Source of the DNA: Streptomyces sp. NBC_01439
Lineage (GTDB): Bacteria; Actinomycetota; Actinomycetes; Streptomycetales; Streptomycetaceae
Length of the DNA stretch: 64,000 nt
Assembly: GCF_036227605.1 (NCBI RefSeq)
Contig: NZ_CP109487.1
Span: 8,605,001-8,669,000 of the forward strand
Direction: 5' to 3'
Shown: piece after piece, positions 60,397-64,000 of the stretch
How the letters are laid out: each line of letters starts with the position of its first letter
How positions within the stretch are numbered: position 1 is the stretch's first letter
Made by a program: the position numbers and the translations under genes
The notes under the pieces: model-generated
Database searches by the model: none
Told to the model about the DNA's origin: nothing
Seen by the model: only the letters and a program-made list of their open reading frames with translations

Positions 60397-63300
60397 GTGG
60401 CAGGTATGCCCCGCCTGAGTGTTGTCGTGCCGTTCATGGACGTTGAGATATACCTCCAGGAATGTCTGGAATCGATAGCCAGGCAGACGTTCTCGGCACT
60501 CGAAGTGATCATGGTCGATGACGGCTCGACCGACTCCTCGACGGCCATAGCCGCCGACTTCGCCCGCCGCGACCCCAGGTTCAAGCTCCTGCGCCAGGAG
60601 TCGATGGGGCCGGGGCATGCCCGTAATGTCGGCATTCGGGCCGCTCATCCGCAGGCCGAATTCCTCGCGTTCGTCGACGGCGACGACGTCATACCCGAGT
60701 ACGCCTACGAGCTGCTCGTGCAGACCCTCTAAGGCTCCGGTTCCGATTTCGTATCGGGCAACGTGCAGATGATGAACTCCACCAAGAGGTGGCAGTCCCC
60801 CCTGCACAAGGCGCCCATGCAGAAGAGCAGGCGCGGCACGCACATCACCAAGCTGCCGGACCTCATCTACGACCGCACCGTGTGGAACAAGGTGTTCCGC
60901 CGGTCCTTCTGGGACTACCACTACATCGCCTTCCCCGAAGGCGTCATGTACGAGGGCTCCTGGGTCAACATGTTCGCCCACTTCCGCGCCGCCAAGGTCG
61001 ACATCCTCACGGACATCGTCTACTTCTGGCGCCGGCGCGAGGGCGGCGCGGCCCCCTCCATCACCCAGCGGCACACCGAGTTCAGCAACCTCCAGGACCG
61101 TGTCTCCGCGGTCCAGTCGGTCAGCCGCTTCCTCGCAGGCCACCGCGCGCGGTCCTACTCGGACCACAAGCGCAAGTACGACCTGGCCTGCCTGAAGTCG
61201 GACCTCATGCTGCACCTGAAGGTGCTGCCGGACGCCGACGAGGAGTACCAGGACGCCTTCATGCAGTGGGCCAACGAGTTCCTGGACGAGGCCGACGCGG
61301 ACATCATCCAGGAGCTTCCCGCCGACGCCCGGGTCAAGTGGCTCCTGGTGCGCGAGGGGCGCCTGAAGGAACTGCTCGACGTCGTCGAGTTCGAGCGCAA
61401 GGGCGGACCCATGCCCGTTCAGCGCCGCTTCCACCGCTACCTCAACTATCCCTACCTCGGCGACCGTTCGATCGGCCTCGACAAGAGCGCCTACCGGCTC
61501 GACAAGGAACTCTCGCTCCACGGCTCGCTGATCCGGGCGGCCTGGGACGACAACGACCACCTGACCCTGGAAGGGTCCGCGTACGTCCGCTTCATCAACG
61601 TGCACAAGCGGCACATGTCGATGAAGGCGATCGCGCTGCGCAACAAGAAGCAGGGCCGCGTGGTCGTCGCCAAGGCGAAGACCACCTACTACCCGCAGGC
61701 CACCGAGTACTCCAACCAGAACCGCTACTGCTACGACTGGTCGGGCTTCCAGGTCAGCTTCGACACCAGCCGCCTCAAGCGCAAGGGCGAGTGGGTCGGG
61801 GGGACCTGGGACGTCGCCGCGGGCGTTCTCAGCCGCGGCCTGTTCCGGTACAAGGGCATAGCCCGGGGCGGCGCCGGCAGCGCCGCCAACCCGCCCTATC
61901 GCTACGTGGACAAGAACGTCCGCGTGGTGCCCCTCTTCCTCCAGGGCAAGCTCAAGCTCCGCGTCGAGACGGTCCGTTGCCGCATCACCCGGCACCGCCT
62001 GGTCGGTGACCACATCGAGCTCGGCGGCGTCTACCTCGGCCCCAAGCTCCCCGAGTGGGCCAAGTTCCGGGTGACCAGCATGAGCGGCGCCGGCCGCCAC
62101 GACTCGTGGGTCAACTTCACGCCCGGCGGCGAGGGTTGGTACCTCTTCGTCACCCGCATCCCCGTCAAGGCGCTCGTCCCCGGACACCGCACCAATTCCT
62201 CGGACGGGGTCCCGGAGACCTGGAACACCGGCGCCAACGGTTGGAAGACCACCTTCCACGTCGAGGGACGCAAGGCGGCCATCTACCCCGTCATGGCGGA
62301 GGACGCCACCGACGGCCACTACCGCATGCCGGCCGGGCTGCAGACCGACGGCGGGGACCGCGAGGTCTTCGTGCACCGCAACGGCTCCGGCTACGTGGTG
62401 CTGTTCGAACGGGACACCCTGCCGCTGGCCAAGTCCGCCACCTGGCGCGAGGACGGCTCACTCGAGGTCGTCGTCGGCTACGCCGCGCAGGACATGCTCA
62501 ACGCCTCCGAGTACGCCATGGCCCACGTGGTCGTACGCTCCCGCGCCCACGGCGCCGAACGCGTCGCCCCGATCACCTGGTACGGCGACGAGTTCCGCTT
62601 CGCCGTCACCCCCGCCGCGATGCGCACGCTGGCCGGCGACATCCCGCTGGCCTCCGGCCGCTGGGACTTCTTCCTGCGCCGCCAGGACCACTCCGCGGTC
62701 GCTCCGGAGGACCGCTCCGGCGACCTCATGATCAAGATGACGCAGGACCTGATCCCCACCCTGCCGCGGGACATGGCCAGCAACGAGCGCCGCTACGAGC
62801 TGCAGTCGGAGGCCTACGACCGGCTCTCGCTGCTGGTCCACTCGGCGATGCCGGACGAGGCCCGCGGCCCCTACCGGCAGAAGCTGATGCGCACCAAGAC
62901 GTATCCGGCGGCCCGCCGCAAGCCCGTGATGCAGGCCGTGCTCTTCGACGCCTTCAAGGGGACCCAGTACTCCGACAGCCCGCGCGCGCTGCACGAGGAG
63001 ATGGTCCGCCGGGGCCTGGACCTCGAGCACCTGTGGGTGGTGCGCGACGACCAGGTGGAGGTTCCCCCACCGCACGACCGGTGCGCATGTGGTCCCCCGA
63101 CTGGTACGAGGCCATGGCCCGGGCGAAGTACGTCGTGGCCAACAACCACATGCCGGACTGGTTCGAGAAGCGCGAGGGACAGGTCGTCGTGCAGACCTGG
63201 CACGGCACCCCGCTCAAGCGCATCGGACACGACATCGAAGCCGTCCACTTCGCGGACAAGCGGTACCTGGAGCGCGTGGAGAAGGAGGTGCAGAACTGGG

Positions 63301-63737
63301 ACATGCTGGTGTCCCCGAACAGCTTCAGCACCCCGATCCTCAAGCGGGCCTTCCAGTTCCCCGGCGAGATGGTCGCCCCCGGCCCGCTCGTGTACTCCTC
63401 CCCGGAACTGATCGGGGCGATCCGCAACATCGACTGCATCCAGCACGGTTACGCCGCCCGCTACCGCTGGTTCCAGCAGGAATTCTGCGACCTCGACGAC
63501 GGCTACGCCTCGGCCAGGCTCGCCGACCGCATCCTGATCGCCGGCGGGGACCTCGACCCCGGCCAGGCGCAGGCCCCCGCGGTCGGAGCCGTCCGCGGCC
63601 GTGCGGCGGGTCCGGCGGGTCCGCGAGCCGCGGCGGGGCAGACGGGTCAGGCAGGTCAGGCAGGTCACTGGAACGGAGGCACCCTCGGTCAGGTGCCGCG
63701 CCAGCCGGCGAGAAGAATGGATTCCGAGCATGTCTAA
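60397..63737 (+). pseudogene. Glycosyltransferase / CDP-glycerol glycerophosphotransferase fusion, three lesions
   Basis: The N-terminus is a GT-A family 2 glycosyltransferase (LSVVVPFMDVEIYLQECLES; VDDGSTDSS; FVDGDDVIPEYAY). In the same frame after TAA 60730-60732 it continues (GSGSDFVSGNVQMMNS ...) through about 750 residues to a TagB/TagF domain. A frameshift lies near 63065 in a C run (CCCCC where six are needed). The next frame reads MWSPDWYEAMARAKYVVANN and QTWHGTPLKRIGHD, then jumps near 63378 from FQFPGEMV to GPLVYSSPELIGAIRN, so most of the catalytic CDP-glycerol domain is deleted. Intact relatives build wall teichoic acids. Confidence 0.85.
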
Positions 63738-64000
63738 GACAGCCCAGAGCACGCGCCGCGTCTTCACCGGCGTGGACGCCTCCGGGGCGGTGCCCATCGA
63801 GTATCGGTTCTCCCACGCACGCAACGGCAACCGCCATCTGGTCGTCGTCTTCGCGAACCGTTACGCGACCAACGAGTACGGCTGGGCCAACGGCAAGCTC
63901 GACCTGCTCCGCTCCAACATCCTGTGGGTCCGCGACCTGTTGGACGGCGCGAACACCTACTACCTGTGCAAGGGGATGGACTTCTCCCTGGAGCAGTCCG
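63730..64000 (+). CDS. Partial gene, protein of unknown function (cut by the right edge)
   Basis: The ATG at 63730 overlaps the last stop of the glycosyltransferase pseudogene by 8 nt (ATGTCTAA), so the two were translationally coupled. About 90 residues are visible: MSKTAQSTRRVFTGVDASGA..., then RHLVVVFANRYATNEYGWAN, an alpha/beta-hydrolase-like beginning, and LDLLRSNILWVRDLLDGANT. I cannot name it. Neighbourhood suggests cell-wall glycopolymer biosynthesis. Confidence 0.6.
   Translation, partial: MSKTAQSTRRVFTGVDASGAVPIEYRFSHARNGNRHLVVVFANRYATNEYGWANGKLDLLRSNILWVRDLLDGANTYYLCKGMDFSLEQS

Overview
The window is high-GC actinobacterial DNA and almost certainly a Streptomyces chromosome. The evidence is a rodlin gene, a complete whiE-type spore-pigment cluster, many secreted hydrolases with Streptomyces-style signal peptides, frequent GTG starts with 4-bp GTGA/ATGA overlaps, a family 19 chitinase behind a DasR-like box, and a rare TTA codon in a short leader ORF. 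I see no prophage, CRISPR array, rRNA or replication origin.

Layout. 1-6.9 kb: a DD-peptidase-like hydrolase (cut by the left edge), an EamA-like transporter, two translationally coupled ATP-grasp ligases, an LRV-repeat protein and a DUF7873 protein. 6.9-7.3 kb: a small RNA locus that I read as two tandem, circularly permuted tRNA-like genes in the 3' region of the DUF7873 transcript. This is the most unusual item in the window. 7.3-14.2 kb: an ECF sigma/anti-sigma pair with a DUF1996 secreted protein, an APH-fold kinase with a TTA-containing leader ORF, a truncated GyrB paralogue lacking ATPase residues, an acetyltransferase and a DUF1838 protein. 14.6-22.8 kb: subtilisin, a LAL-type LuxR regulator, GH19 chitinase, rodlin, DUF5302 and a ferredoxin-NADP reductase. 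22.9-35.3 kb: DinB, MFS/MarR, DUF4180-HutD, a 165-bp MITE sitting exactly on the stop codons of two convergent genes, a copper radical oxidase, LacI, MarR/MBL, a class II amidotransferase, a flavin-binding protein and a GH16 beta-glucanase with a palindromic operator.

35.6-43.5 kb: the spore-pigment cluster. A divergent FAD hydroxylase (ORF VIII) faces ORF I, ORF II (cupin), KS-alpha, KS-beta, ACP, aromatase/cyclase and a TcmI-type cyclase, closed by a strong terminator; a small acyl-CoA carboxylase epsilon-like protein lies beyond the hydroxylase. 43.6-56.3 kb: an FMN reductase, an RpiR regulator with a nearby palindrome, small Streptomyces proteins, a Fic-like protein, a trypsin-like protease, aldo-keto reductase, ArsR regulators, a roadblock-like protein, a Ser/Thr kinase and a pentapeptide-like membrane protein.

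56.6-64 kb: a decaying region. It holds an IS5-type transposase remnant, a histidine-kinase remnant, a frameshifted beta-propeller gene and a large glycosyltransferase/CDP-glycerol glycerophosphotransferase pseudogene with three separate lesions, then the start of a further gene at the right edge. All calls were made by reading the sequence; no database search was run.
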